Shown: positions 22,682 to 36,100 of the stretch, one piece after another
Layout: each line of letters opens with the position of its first letter
Position numbering within the stretch: the stretch's first letter is position 1
Assembly (NCBI GenBank): GCA_003024175.1
Contig: MDYQ01000061.1
Span: 62,001-126,000, forward strand
Source: Planoprotostelium fungivorum
Taxonomy: Eukaryota; Evosea; Variosea; Cavosteliida; Cavosteliaceae
Direction of reading: 5' to 3'
Length of the DNA stretch: 64,000 nucleotides
Notes under the pieces: model-generated
Seen by the model: the letters and a program-made list of their open reading frames with translations, nothing else
What the model was told of the DNA's origin: nothing
Databases searched by the model: none
Position numbers and translations under genes: made by a program

Positions 22682-25600
22682 ATGACTGAACAGCAACCCG
22701 TCGTAGAATTCCCTGAAGATGAATCAGAGGAGGAGAAGAAGGAAAAGAGTTCGACGACCTTCAATAAAAAGAAGAAGACAAAGGTTGACAGACCTTCCAA
22801 AGACGTAAAGAGGAGAAAGAGAGAAGAGAAGGTGAATTTCGCTTTCACATGATACCACCATACATGATTTCTGATGGTGGATCAAAGGAAGAGGCAACAG
22901 AGACACCCATCGTGCAGATTCCAGACGAAGACAGTGATGATGCCATGCAGGTCGATGCTTCTAAAAATGAAGACAATCAAGAGAAAGAGAATAGCGAAGA
23001 AGAAGAGGCAACACACACTTGTGAAGTGAGTTACCTCCATCATCATCGATGTCTGATCTCGACATCAGGTTTGCAAAAAATCTACAGATGGTGATCACAT
23101 GGTGCTGTGTGATGGCTGCGACGGAGGTTTTCACATCTACTGCCTCACACCACCTCTCAAAGACATTCCTGACGTTGATCAATGGTACTGTAGTACCTGC
23201 GAGAGAGAGAGGAAGAAGAAGGAGAGTAAGAAGGAAGAGAATAAGAAGAAAGAGACAAAGGAGGAAGAGACGAAGAATGAAACGGAATCGAGCGAAGAAG
23301 AACAGGGGGAGTACACTTGTGAAGTGAGTCACCTCCATCATCATCGATGTCTGATCTCGACATCAGGTTTGCAAAAAATCTACAGATGGTGATCATATGT
23401 TGCTGTGTGATGGCTGTGATGGAGGTTTTCACATCTACTGCCTCACACCACCTCTCAAAGACATTCCTGACCTCCCTAAATGGTTCTGCGGTGCCTGCGA
23501 GAGAGAGAGAAAAAAGAAGGAAGAGGCTAAGAAGCCAACACGATCTACATCCAAGAGCTCGAAGCCGGAAAAATCGAAGAAATCCGCGCGGGAGGGGTGA
23601 GGGTGGGGGAGAGGGGGGAGAGCTGAAGAAAATTCCAGGAAAAAGAGGTCGGAGTCCAGTCGGAGGAAAAACTACACCGGTAGAAAGATGGTCAGTAAGT
23701 GGGAGGATGGAAACATGTATCAAGTGTTGGTCATTGGTAGAGAAAAAAATGCACCAGGAATGTACAGAATCCAATTTGCTAGCGGAGAAGAAGGTGATCA
23801 CGATCATCATCACCATCATCGCGATGATCATCATGATGACACGTGTACAGATGTGGCCGACGAAGAGACGTTCGAAACAGATCCAGAACTCGAAGAGGAA
23901 GATGAAGACGGAGATGTCATCTGTTCTGTGTGCAGGGAAGATAAGGACGATCACAAGATCTTACTCTGCGACGGAGAGAAATGTGGGAGAGGGTACCACA
24001 CCTACTGCTGCCGCCCCGTTGTAGACGAGATTCCGGAAGGTATTTGGCTGTGTGTCGTGTGCACTTACAACGGGGTCAAGCCTGATCCTGAGGCTGGGGA
24101 GGAGAAGGATGAGCCGGTGAAATTTTGGCGGGAAAGTAGGTCTGACTCGTTGTAGATGCCCAGACAGGTGGCGGTGAAGGGATCTGATCGACCATCGGCA
24201 CCCGTCAAGAAGAAGAAACCGAGAAATTCCATCGAAAAAGCGTCTCCCGCCAAAAAAGAAGAAAGAGACAAGAAGGAAGAGAAAGAAGAGAAGCAAGACA
24301 AGAAAGAAGAAAAGAAAGAGGAGAAGAAACAAGAGACCACCAAACCAGCAGATACCACTGTCAAAACCGAGGCCAAACCCACCGAAGCTAAATCCACCAC
24401 AGCTACCACCACAGCTACCACCACAGCTACCACCACTCCGTCCGATAAGAAGCAAGGTGAGAATCTCGCGTCACATTGATTCAATCGGCTCAACGACACA
24501 GCCGACAAGCCACAGTACGTCTCTGCCCTGCAGCAATCTCCTCCGGCTCCCACTTGTTACTGGAGGGGACCATTAGCCATCCACGACAAACTACTGGGAA
24601 CTTTCACCATGATGGCGAGACCGTTTCAACATCAGCTCATCGATGGGTGAGTGCATGACATCATCACGTCTCATCGATCATCATCGATGATGTGACGTGT
24701 CGACTCATGATGTGACGTGTCGACTCATGGTGTTCAGATCCAGGATACCACAAGTCATCGTTGGAGAATTCTCTTCTTCAAAATCACCGAAGGAGATGAA
24801 GCCCTACCTGCAATCGAGCTTGACTTACGTCGATGCAGAGAACATCGTCTTCTTCTTACCTGACGCGGAAGATGGAGATCCTAATCTCAAGTTGCATTTT
24901 AAGAACATGGAAGATAGGGGGCACTTTATCGTGGTGGGTCTGTACACGCACAATCTGTACATTGGACCTCCCTCTCTCTTTCCGGCAATCTTACCGCTGA
25001 AAGTGAGTTGTATCACGATATGGAAACAATCATCTCTTCAGTTCTTTCTTTCAGAAAAAAATTTCACAAAAAAATTTGAATATAAAATGGTTACATTCGA
25101 AGAAATAGCAAAAGAAATTTCAACTGACAGATAGAAAGGTAGAGCAGAAGATGCCTCTCGTGGCAGCTTTTGTACCGAAGACACACGCAGTCAGCACACC
25201 CGTGCCTGAGCCACAAGTTCCCCTCTTCTTCCAAGTCCCAAACGATGCACCCACCTTCATGCATCAGATGAAGATCGCCATCATGGGCTACACCTTCGAG
25301 GGCAGAAAGGTGAAGGCGGGAAAGACACATTTGGGACTGACTCGTTGTAGATCGGCATGATCAGTCGATTTCTGACCGAAGTCGGTGGAGCGACGGTCGT
25401 CAACAGCATCAAATTAGATGTCAAAGCACCCCGCACCCCCGCCGACATCGTTGTAGTGAGTTGTACGTACCGTACGTTTCAGCTGACGAGTGACAGCTGG
25501 AACCAAAGATGTTGAGGACCATGCAGTCGGACATGCCCCAACTATTGGATCACAAATTATTGTTCCCTTCGATGAAATTTGTCAAATCACTCGATTACCT

Positions 25601-26463
25601 GGACAGGTGAAATTTCGTCGGAATTTCATCGATTGATGGATGAATAGGTGTTGTAGGGCGAAGAAATTGCTGATGCCCACCGCGAAGGAGATTTTATTCG
25701 ATGACGGTGAGTCTACAACCAGCCATCATGAGTCTGACACTGTACAGGAGGTATATTGCTTGTCGCATATGACGTACTCTTATCTGATCCTGATATCTTA
25801 ACGACCATGTCAACCAAATTGGCCGAGCAGAAGGTGCCGGTGAAAACTTGCGGAGAATCCACTGAAAACTCGCAGAAATCGAGACCTACCAATCGTTGGT
25901 GCATCAAGATCGTCAGACAGTCCGTCCTCGACTTAGAAGCAGCCTCGTCAACCTCCGACAACGCCAAGACCGCCCTCGAACACATCAAGAGACGTGAGAA
26001 AAAGCGCGGGAACAGACCTCACCCCACCCTAGATCTCGCCTCCCCCGGGGTCATACCGGTACTGCTCACGGCAGAGAGAGAAGAGAGGAAGCCTTCCAGC
26101 TTGTCCTCTGATCTGTCCAAAGTCCTCGTCTGTGCCATTCGGTGTGGTTACGTCCACTCAGACATCAGCCGCCACGTCATCGTTCTGTCGAACGATTCCG
26201 TCATCCAGCAGCAGGGACTGTCACAGAGGGTATAGAAGAGACTTTACGGTTTCGCATGAGCTCATTAGACGCAGGTCTTGTGTCTAAATCCTTCTACGCT
26301 GGAGAAATTTTTCGCGAGTCAAGAGATGAGGAGGGGGCAGGCACCGACGACGTATCCCAGCAGATACTTTGAAGACTTTGAAGAAGGCAAGGCGAACGCA
26401 GAGACGAAGGCCAACGATGGTGGGGCGAAGGAGCCCATCGTGTTGGATTCACCTCAGAAGTAG
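22682..26463 (+). CDS. Chromatin protein with three PHD fingers, Tudor-like, SPOC-like and BRCT domains
   Basis: A probable histone-mark reader. ATG at 22682 (MTEQQPVVEFPEDESEEE) is followed by a basic/acidic stretch. PHD1 and PHD2 are near copies: CEVC..STDGDHM(V/L)LCDGCDGGFH.YCLTPPL, then WYCSTC or WFCGAC. SKWEDGNMYQVLVIG (about 23690) looks Tudor-like. PHD3 is CSVCREDKDDHKILLCDG, then GYHTYC and WLCVVC. After a Lys/Glu and Thr-rich linker, CYWRGPLAIHDKLLGTF through GHFIVVGLYTHNLYIGPP resembles a SPOC domain as in PHF3/DIDO. KIAIMGYTFEGRK, followed after a 41-nt intron (25310-25350) by IGMISRFLTEVGGATVV, is a BRCT repeat. The chain continues to SPQK and TAG at 26461, followed at once by AATAAAG. 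It could be two adjacent genes, but the exons join in frame. Confidence 0.75.
23026..23366 (+). repeat. Tandem duplication of a PHD exon together with its intron
   Basis: The 43-nt introns at 23026-23068 and 23324-23366 sit at the same codon (CE|VCKKS) and are almost identical, both ending in GTCTGATCTCGACATCAG. Exon sequence on both sides is also nearly identical, so one PHD unit was copied recently with its intron. Confidence 0.85.
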
Positions 26464-26611
26464 AATAAAGATCAACGATGGAAGAGTGCATCGTGATGTG
26501 AATGATGTGATCGTGACGGACACGTGTGTCATTAGAGGTCGTCCCCTGTCGAGTCCGTGTTCATCGTCTGTGCTGGAGGGTGATGGTATGAATTTGTATA
26601 ATCTATCCTTC

Positions 26612-26621
26612 AGGTATAAAG
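26612..26621 (+). promoter_or_regulatory. Candidate TATA-like element of receptor kinase 2
   Basis: The sequence AGGTATAAAGGG lies about 95 bp upstream of the ATG at 26711, in the 250-bp gap after the PHD gene's AATAAA. Its position fits a core promoter; there is no other support. Confidence 0.35.
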
Positions 26622-26710
26622 GGCGGGTCAATCGGGTACTCTTGTGCTTACGTCAGGTGTCAGATCAAGTCAAAGGGGAGAAGAGGAACAACGGCACGAG
26701 TTCATGCGAC

Positions 26711-29700
26711 ATGCCTTCAACGGTGGTATTTGCAGTTCTCTTCTTTTTGATATTATCGTGTGGACCTAGTTCTTCTCTGTCCGTCAGTTTGCATGTCACA
26801 CAGCTGCAGCGTGAGATGTATCTCACAAACATCCGACGGTCTGATCTCCCACAGAAATAGCCGTCGCCCTCCATAACGGGACTGTTGAGGATCTGCATGT
26901 AACTTTCGAGACCGGGGCCACCTTCTATCAACAGCAGCTTGCGGTCCTATCTCATCCGACTGTCACTCTCACTTCCGAAGGACCAGTCACCTTCGTCAAC
27001 TCTTCTATCATCCTCAACGATGCAGGAAACATCACGTTCCGCGGTACGATGATCATAACCACTCTCCACATCTCACACATGTTCGCAGATGTGACCTTCT
27101 ACTATTCTTCCTTACAGATGAACCGGGTGGGATTTGTTTCCATCGATGGCTGCAACATCTTGGGTCAAGCTGCACAGTTCGACTTCTCAGCTATATCCAT
27201 TAACACATCTGCCGGCATCTCTGTAGATGACTCTTCCTTCTTATACATGTCGAACTCTTCTGCACTCATTCTGGAAGGAATCATTCCTCAGATCTCCGTC
27301 ACGGGCTGCACGTTCGAAACCATCAACACGCTGACGACAGACGTTGTCCTCATCAATTCGACCACAGATCAGCTCGTTATCAGCGGTCTGACGGTGGACA
27401 ACTGCATCACATCGAACAGCATCATCAACATCCACCTTCAAAATAACAAAAACATCACCATCAGCGACTCTACTTTCTCAACCGCCTATGGTACTGCATC
27501 ATCTCTGCAATTTCATCTCATCTTCACAGCTGCCTCCATCCTTCGCTTCCAAAATTCAAACTACGACACGATTTACATCACCAACAACATCTTCTCAAAC
27601 AGTCTGACCGCCACCCTCATCGATCTCATCGACATCACCACACGTCTCACTGTCTTAAACGAAAACGACTTCTCCTTCGTATACACGTGGGACAGCATCC
27701 TATCAGCAGACCCTTCGAACCCCCTCCGATCACAGATCCTCCGCATCACGGGAGATCATCACGACATCATCTTATCTGAGACCAACGTTACCGGGTGTAG
27801 ATTGGGTGACGACAGCGGCTTCTTCTTAGTGGGCGGACATGGTGCATCGACCTCCATCCAAAACTTGCAAGTTGTTGGTGTCTCCATCTTGCAGAACGCA
27901 TTCACTCCCATCATGATCTACAACGCTCAAATCGGTAGCTTCTCCGTGGATGGATCGCAATTTCAATTCAATTGGGCCCTCTCTGCATCAACGAAAAATC
28001 TCGGAGGTGTAGTGCTGGATTGTTACATCACTGAGCAGAGGACAGGATGGATCACCCTCTTCAACTCGAACGTGACGTCTGTGGAGCTGACCAATTGTGA
28101 TGCGTCTTACAATTTTCAAGCTACCGCCACGGTTTACATCTCAGATCATCAGGATGGCGTGACTTCCTTCATCCAATCCATCTACATGGATAACATTGTC
28201 TTCTTCTACAACGCAGCTCTGAATGGGGGTGAAACGAATCATCTCTTATTCCCGATCAGAAATTGACATGTTCGTAGCTGGAGCTATTCACATCGATACC
28301 CAATCAGAAGTGTTATTTCAAATTAGCAACAGTGTGATGTCTGCTAACCTGGCCAACAGCCGTGGGGGTGATGTTCGAACGGTTGGTTGTAGAATGACAT
28401 TCGACAGCTGCCATAACGATAGGCAACTACAACGCATCTTCTGGCATCTACAATTGTGATTTCAAATATAACAACCTAATCAATTCTTTTCAGGGCTCAG
28501 GAGCCATCCTGCTGTCCTATCACTCCAGGGTGAAAGTTTATCCCATTTTCGATGAAACTCCGCTGAATCGAACAGAACATATTCACCATAGAGGACTCTA
28601 CGTTCAAGTCCAATTCTGCACCACTGGGGACGTCTTGCATTTCATCAAAGACACCTTATCAGATGATCGGCTGTCAGTTCAGTACTCACGCCATACATCA
28701 GTCCGTCATCAACAACGATGATGCCAGATACGTCGTGATCTCTGACTCTATCTTCGATCGCTCTTCGGTGAATCTCCTAATTGTATTCGATGACTTACTC
28801 TCATGGAGGGAATGATAACGTCGAACTTTTCCAGACGTAATTCAACTTTCATGCTGAGTGGTTGTAAGATGACTTCTATTTGGGGTCTGGTGATCTCCCC
28901 GAGCATGAATAACGGTACATCGATCAAAGAGACTAGATTAATCCTTGTAGATACGGACATCTATCTGTACAACAACACGTTTCCGGGGGTGATGGATGCA
29001 AAGAAGCTGGTGATCGGAGGTGTTCGTACTCTGAACGAGATGATTGTGGAAGATAATATCTTGGATGAAATCAGTGAAGATGTCTTTGCCGAGATCTCGC
29101 TCAGAAGCTTATCCTTGAGGAATAATAATCTGACCAATATCACTCTATCTCAATTGAGCCAAGATTTGATTTATCTCGACCTTAGCCAAAACCAGGTGAT
29201 TGGACAGACCATTTAAACATCTTCTCTGTCGGATATCCAAATGTAACACAGCTCATATCGAGTCCTGATGTCTCTCACTTCGTCAATCTTCAAGAACTAA
29301 ACATCCAAAATAATCGGTTGACGTCCATCTCGAGTCTTCCGTCCTCTCTACGACGCGTAGATCTATCAGACAACTTGATCGCTGGAAACATACCTTCTTT
29401 TTTCTCTCATTCAGCTTTAGAGGTGAGAATTTTGTTGGATATGGTCGTATATAACGCTCGAATAGATCTTATCTATAGATCGAAACAATCTGATGGGGGA
29501 TCTGAACGTCATCACGTCTCTATCTCGATTGACTTATTTCACCTGTTCGTACAATCGACTGAACGGAAGGTTACCAAGCAACATTACCACGCTTAAGGAT
29601 CTCACTACACTGGATATCAGGTGAAGATGAATTCATCGCTCGTCAGCGTCCTCATTCATTGAATTCTGACACCTTTGGATAGCAACAACCAGATCGTGGG

Positions 29701-32700
29701 AGTCATACCAGACTTGACCAATTTGGATCAGCTGTCAGTGTTGAACGTATCACACAATCAGCTGTTGGGAAGTCTGACAGGTATATCGTCGCTCAGCAGT
29801 TTGTCCGTGCTCGATGTGAGCCAGAATCAAGTGAGGTCTCGTACATCATGTGAGAACTCATGATGATCAGCTGACCGGCAACGCATCATCACTGAATAAC
29901 TTATCCTCTCTCATCGTCTTGGACTTATCCAACAACACGATCGAACAGTTCTCTGCTCTCGATTTTACCAAGATGACAAAGCTGAGAAATATAACGATGA
30001 ACAACTGTTCTCTGCAAGGCACGGTACCACAGGTAGATGGATTCACGTGCGGATGTATTACGACTGACAGACTGCAGTCGTTCAATGCATTAGTCCAATT
30101 GCAGAGCGCTAGCTTTACGAATAATGCTATCATCTCTTTTTCTCACGCGGCCTCGAACCTATCATCACTCCAGATATTATCGCTAACGAATAATGCACTG
30201 TCTGAATCTGGTGATTTCTCAGTCTTTCAATCCGCTTCCTCTCTTCAGGTGATCAGATCATCCTTCTGTTCTGCTGGCTTAACGAGTGCAATAGACATTG
30301 GAGCTGGCAGGGAATAGATACACCTCAGTGCTGAGCTATCTTGATGGCATGAATTCCATGGAGATTTTAAATCTGTCGCAGAACGAACTAAATGACGATA
30401 TCGTATCGTTGCCATCTCTATCATCACTTCAGGTGATTCCATATGATAGATATGGAAGATTGAGACGATCATAGGTGCTGGATCTGTCTCAAAACACGAT
30501 CGTGGGACAGATGATGAATGCACAACCACAGTTGATTCATCTGGATCTCAGGTGAAGATAACCGTCCAACGACCGTTCTGACCTCCTCTATCAAGCTACA
30601 ATTGGTTGACGGGATCTCCCTCTCTTCGAAATTTTTCATCGATACAATCCATCTCTTTGAGCCACAACAAGCTAACAGGTGATACCCAATTGATACACAG
30701 AGTGGATTAAATAGGATCAGGAGATTTTCCAGATATTAGTCAGAACGAAGCTTTGGTCACTGTGGACGTGTCGTACAATCAGCTCACCTCTCTTTCCTCT
30801 CTTTCCTCTTTCTCTCTGCAGGTGATCCTCTTATTTAATGACATGAAAATTTGATAGAGATCAGAATCTGTTAGTACAGTCGAATCGGATGAACGGCTCC
30901 ATCCCTGATTTGACGGAGCTTATATCATTGAGTGTGATCAATATGAGCGACAACAGCTTTACAGACAATTTCTTCTCCGGTGAGTCTCTCTTTTCGATCG
31001 CTGATGAAAGAAATAACAAAGACAGGTGAACTTCTAGGAATTGCGTCGTGTGACATGAGAGGTAACACGTTTGAATGTCCCATCACCTCTTTCTCCTCGT
31101 CAGGCTGTCAGGCTGTGTGAGTTCATGTTGAAGACTGAAGTGATGGAAAAGCTGAAACCGCTCAGGTGCACCACACCACCGGACAACTCAACCGTAGTCA
31201 TCGAATTTCATGTAGAAGGAAATCCAAGCACATTCAACAGAACTCTCTTTCTTTCGGTGCTTGCAGAGTTATCAGATACATCCCTGACACGACTGACCAT
31301 CACATCGATCAGATCTGGAAGGTCAGCACAGATGAGATAAAGCAAAAGAAAGCTGACAGACGTTCAGTGTGATCGCCACAGTAGAGATCGAACCGGCACG
31401 GGAGAGTGACAGAGGAGAAGGTACATCACATAGAATAGCAGAGATTCTGGCATCACGATCACAGCCTGGTAACATGCTGGGTAGATATCAAGTGATGACC
31501 CTGACTGTGAAATCTGATGATGACATCACACAACAGGTCATCTCGAATACTGTCATCGACCCTCCACATGCGTCTACATCTGCAGGGAATAACAACGTGA
31601 CTTCTACGTCGACCATTCAGAAGGAGAAATCGACGAATGAGACACCCATACAGATCATAGTTGAAGCTGTCATCGGTGAGTGCCCATATGATGATGGGAG
31701 GAAAGCATTGTGACGGCGTTTCAGGTGGTTTCGTACTGCTGATCATCCTTGTGGTGGTCATCTTCTTTGTGTATCGCAAGTCGATGATGAAGAGAGCAGC
31801 CATGCAGCAGTTCAAGATGGTAGACATGACACAGATCGACACGAATTCGGTACAAAAGAGTGTGATCGACTATGATGACATCAAGGGATTGCATATGGTG
31901 AGAGGAGAAATGGAAGAAGAGAAGCTGAGAGAGAGCAGATAGGATCTGGAGCCTTTGGAATTGTGTATCAAGCGAAGTGGAGGGGGACACAAGTAGCCGT
32001 GAGTGAATAGAGACATCAGAAGTACAACGATGTATCAGCTGCTGAGAGAGAACAGGTGAAACAGATTCGAGCAGAGTATGTAACGCAAGCACAAGTCGAA
32101 GATTTTCTACGCGAAGTAAGTAATCTTGGAAGATTTTTCAAGTTTTGTCTCATTATGACACGATGCAAAGGCACGGATATTTGAAGGACTGAAAGCGCAT
32201 CCCAACATCGTCATGTTCATCGGCATGACTTTCCCCCCTCAGCCTCTCAGCATCGTCACAGGTACCTCTTTCTCTTCTTTCGTCTCGTCCATCTACTCAC
32301 AAAAGAACAGAGTACTGTGCAGGAGGGTCACTGTATCCTTATCTGCGCAGAAAGAGCTGCAGCATGGAAGAAAAGAGAAAGCTGATGAGCGAGATAGCGC
32401 TGGGCATGCTGCATCTGCACAAAGAGAAGGTCATACACAGAGATGTGAGTGGAAGAAAGAAGATGTGATATAGCGAACGAAGATGACTGACGAAGTACAG
32501 CTGGCAGTGAGAAACATACTGCTGAGCAAGCACTGTGAGGCAAAGGTAAAAGACAAAAGAGCGATGAGAAGAGAAGCTGAAAGAGAAAAGGTAGCAGACT
32601 TTGGACTGTCACGAACGCAAGACAACACAGACGAAGTGGGACAGACAGTGTCTACCATAGGACCCACAAAATGGATGTCGCCAGAAGCCATCACATCACG

Positions 32701-33135
32701 ACAGTATTCGACTAAATCAGACGGTGATGTCTCGATGGATGACGTACCTCGCTGAATACAAGAACAGTGTTCTCTTTCGGTGTAGTCATGTGGGAGATCA
32801 TCCAAGTCACCGATCCATGGCCACGGTACGATGCACTGAGCACAGCCGTAGCCGTGACGACAAGAGGAGAGAGATTAGACATACCACCACAGACACCGAC
32901 AGACATCGCCGACCTCATGCGACGTGATTCTCTTCATCTCTTCTCCTCTCAAGTCCTTACAGGTTGCTGGCTGACCGATCCAAACGATCGACCCGACTTT
33001 GAAGACATCTGCCATTCATTCACGACAGAGATGGAGGGAAGCTTAGATATCTTAAGCACAAACGGAGAGACCGATTACTTGACTCACAGTCAAATTCAAA
33101 GCAGAGAAGACGAATACATGACGCACAGCAGATAA
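26711..33135 (+). CDS. Receptor kinase 2: beta-helix + LRR ectodomain, TM, tyrosine-kinase-like domain
   Basis: Paralogue of receptor kinase 1 with the same layout. The ATG at 26711 opens a signal peptide (MPSTVVFAVLFFLILSCG). Beta-helix turns run from about 26870 to 28780 (e.g. GFVSIDGCNILG, ITISDSTFSTAYG), mostly in one 1.2-kb exon. LRRs run from about 28960 to 30980 (LIVLDLSNNTIE, LSVLDVSQNQ). The pre-membrane region (31100-31680) shares IATVEIEPARESDRGEG. The membrane helix is FVLLIILVVVIFFVYRK (about 31730-31780), and the juxtamembrane KMVDMTQID is conserved. The kinase shows GSGAFGIVYQAKW, VAVK, HRDLAVRN, VADFGLSR, GPTKWMSPEAI and VFSFGVVMWEI. The tail has ETDYLTHSQ and DEYMTHS, parallel to the tail tyrosines of receptor kinase 1. 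Intron positions in the kinase match between paralogues while lengths differ. The ectodomains are far more diverged than the kinase domains. Confidence 0.87.
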
Positions 33136-33190
33136 AGAGGACACGAACAGCGACACATGATGAGCTTCATGGAGTAGATTCTTTATGATT

Positions 33191-36100
33191 TCATCTCCTT
33201 CTCTTCTTTCTCCTGTCGTCGTCTGAGTCTGAGCTGTCCGAGTCGCTGGAAGAGGAGTCGCTGTCGCTGGAGGAAGAAGAGGAAGAGCTGCTGCTGTCGT
33301 CATCGGACGATTCTTCTTCCTTCTCTAACATTCTCTTTGGTGCATTCTTCAAGTGTTCTCTCAGATCCTCCCTACATCCATTTAGTATCTTATCACACGG
33401 ATAATGAATAGTGAATAGTGGATAATGAATAGTGAATAGTGTATAACGAATAGTGAAAGTGAATAACAAATAGTGCGTAATGAATAACAATCAAATAATA
33501 AACAGTATAGTGGATAACGAATAGTGGATAATGAATAGTGAATAATGCATTGTGAATGAGAATGAAATAGTCAATAGTGAATAAGACGACTCACGTTAAA
33601 CCACCGAGACCGATGTAAGTGAAAAAGTTGATGGCGAATCTCGAGTCCTTCGCGTTCTCCCTCGGAAACAGTCCGGCGTAAAACTGCTGCATGCCCGGAT
33701 CTCTCAGCCTCGCGTTTAATTTGCTTAAACCCAAAAACTCTGTAAGCTCTTGGAAGACGATCTTGATAAAGATTCGACCGGCGGACGTCGTCTCTTCTTC
33801 GTTGAGATGGATGACTTGGAGGATCTCCCAACTGAGACCGTCAGAGTGTAAGAGGTGGGCGAAGAATTTGGCGACGTTCCTCAGTTTGTTCGTCTCGAGA
33901 CGGTGGATGGTGGAGTACTATTCAGAGTTAGATCATGGTGATGAAAGTGTTGTGAGTTGAGGGATAGATCGAATCGAAACGTGAGATCAATGTAATCGAT
34001 TTATAGGGTAAAAAATAAGAAACCATGTTGTAAAGATAAGAAGATGGCCATAGTGAAGATAATAAGATAAGTGTTAAGATATATATTAAGATACATATTG
34101 TGAAGATGATAAGATAACCTAGATGATCATGATGGACATCGATTGAGACACACCTGACCGAGGAAACACTTTTCAAATGCATCGCGGTAGGTCTTGTCGA
34201 TTTCACAGAAACGCTGACCGACCAACCCGTAGAATCTCATGTATGATTTCTCTTGGCAGCAACATTCGATCAACATGTTGCACAGCTCTAATTCTTGTCC
34301 TGGCTTCATTTGGATCTGGCCCACGTTACGTCGAGCGTAGAGAGTGGACTCACCTTCAAGATCTTGTGACAACATTCTTCGTGGGAGGCGGCGGACATGA
34401 TGGTGAGATAAACGATCCTTCTAAAGTTCATCATGTCAGTCTCCGTGTTATCTTGAATCTTTCCACTGTCCTGCGGCACAACCTCTCCAGCTCCCTCCCC
34501 TGTCATCATCAGTCTCATCATCTCACATCATCATCATCATCGCGATGCGATCGATGATGGTCGCTGCATGATCGTAAAGACACGCACCTGTTGCTTCTCC
34601 CGCTTCTTCCTCTTCGTCCGAGGCATATTCCACTCCATTTCTCCTTCCCTCCAATTCCTCCACCGTATCTGCACCCAATATCTCCTCTCGAATGACCTTG
34701 TACTTCTCCTCGTTCTCGACGAAGTTTTCGTCGGCGTGGAAAAAGTCCAAGTTGGTCTCCGGCTCTAACGCGGCATCCAGGCTGATGTCGTGGACGTATT
34801 GATCTTCGGCGTCGACGAGGTCCAAGTCGGGCTTGACGGGGGGGTGGTCGGCAAAGTTTTTCTTTCTTACCTCGAAGAGAGATTCGATGCTGTACTGGAC
34901 CTTCTTGTCTATGGCACCTTCGTGCAGAATGGCTCGGAGTCGATCGAATATCTGATTGAAACCTGAATTGCATGAGTGGTCGTGACGTGTGAAACGTGTA
35001 GAATAATCGAATGGAAGTGAGGGAAGGTGTCTGTGATATTGTACGATGATGTCGTTGGCAAACGAGTCGAAATGTGGGGAATGTATGCGAGATGGTTTCA
35101 TGTTTGAGTGAAAGATGTGAAGGAACAAAGAGGAGAAGAGGTGTTCACCTTTGGGATGCATCTGAGACAGCATGGCTCCACATTCGATGAGAAAAGCGAC
35201 GGACAACTCGACGGAATCATCTGTGGGGGAGCCCAGCAAGAGGGCGACGATTTGGAGGGGCAACAACACGTTCACCATCTGCTGATTGAACAAGTGACCG
35301 ATGAAGAGGATGCTGCTGGTGCAACCTGCACGATGACGTCAACCACGCGATGACGATCATGTGCATGTCGATGGCTCTCACCTGCTCTGTCGTTACGGTT
35401 GAATGCCTTCTTGAAGTTGAGGACGAGCCTGCGGATGACCAAATTTCCGAGCTCGGGCATCTTGGTGTTGATGATGGCGATCATGGCGGCATAGACATTG
35501 GTGAAGGTGGTGCTGCTCGATTGGGCTCTCATAGCGGAGCGGCAGAAGAGGCCTCTGCCTCGGACGATGTTCTCGTAGAAGATCTCCTCGATGAGATGTT
35601 TGATGTTACCCACACTGACCTGTGGAACATGAGCCATGTTACGTCTTCGTGCGACCCACCTTGTTGATGAGACCGTTGATACTCTTCTTCAAAGCCTCCC
35701 AACTCATTCTCTGATACTCGAGGGAAGATTTGTCCTCCGTTTCCCTCTTCATCTGTGCGAGACGAAAGGGAGGTATGTAGATACCTCCGGCCTTTCCATT
35801 GTTGATCTCCTGCACGATCTTCCGCGGCTCACTCTTGGGCTCTGCTGCAAAACGTATGAGAAAATGGAATCCATGTGCGTGAAGATGGAGGATGGAGACT
35901 CACCCTTCTTCTGTGGGCTACGTCTCCTCTTTCGATCTGGACTATCGTCTCTTCTTCTGCGATCACGAGGTGAAGGACTCCTCGAGTCTCGCCTGCCTCT
36001 TCTAGGTGATGGGCTCCTTCTATTCCTGGGAGATGGACTACGAGAATCTCTTCTCCTTCTATCTCTTGGAGGACTGCGTGAGCTCCTTCCTCTTCTGTTT

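Noticed and set aside
23157-23954. 265-residue minus-strand frame with hydrophobic runs
   Set aside because: Reverse of the PHD exons and the Lys/Glu linker; no membrane-protein pattern beyond composition.
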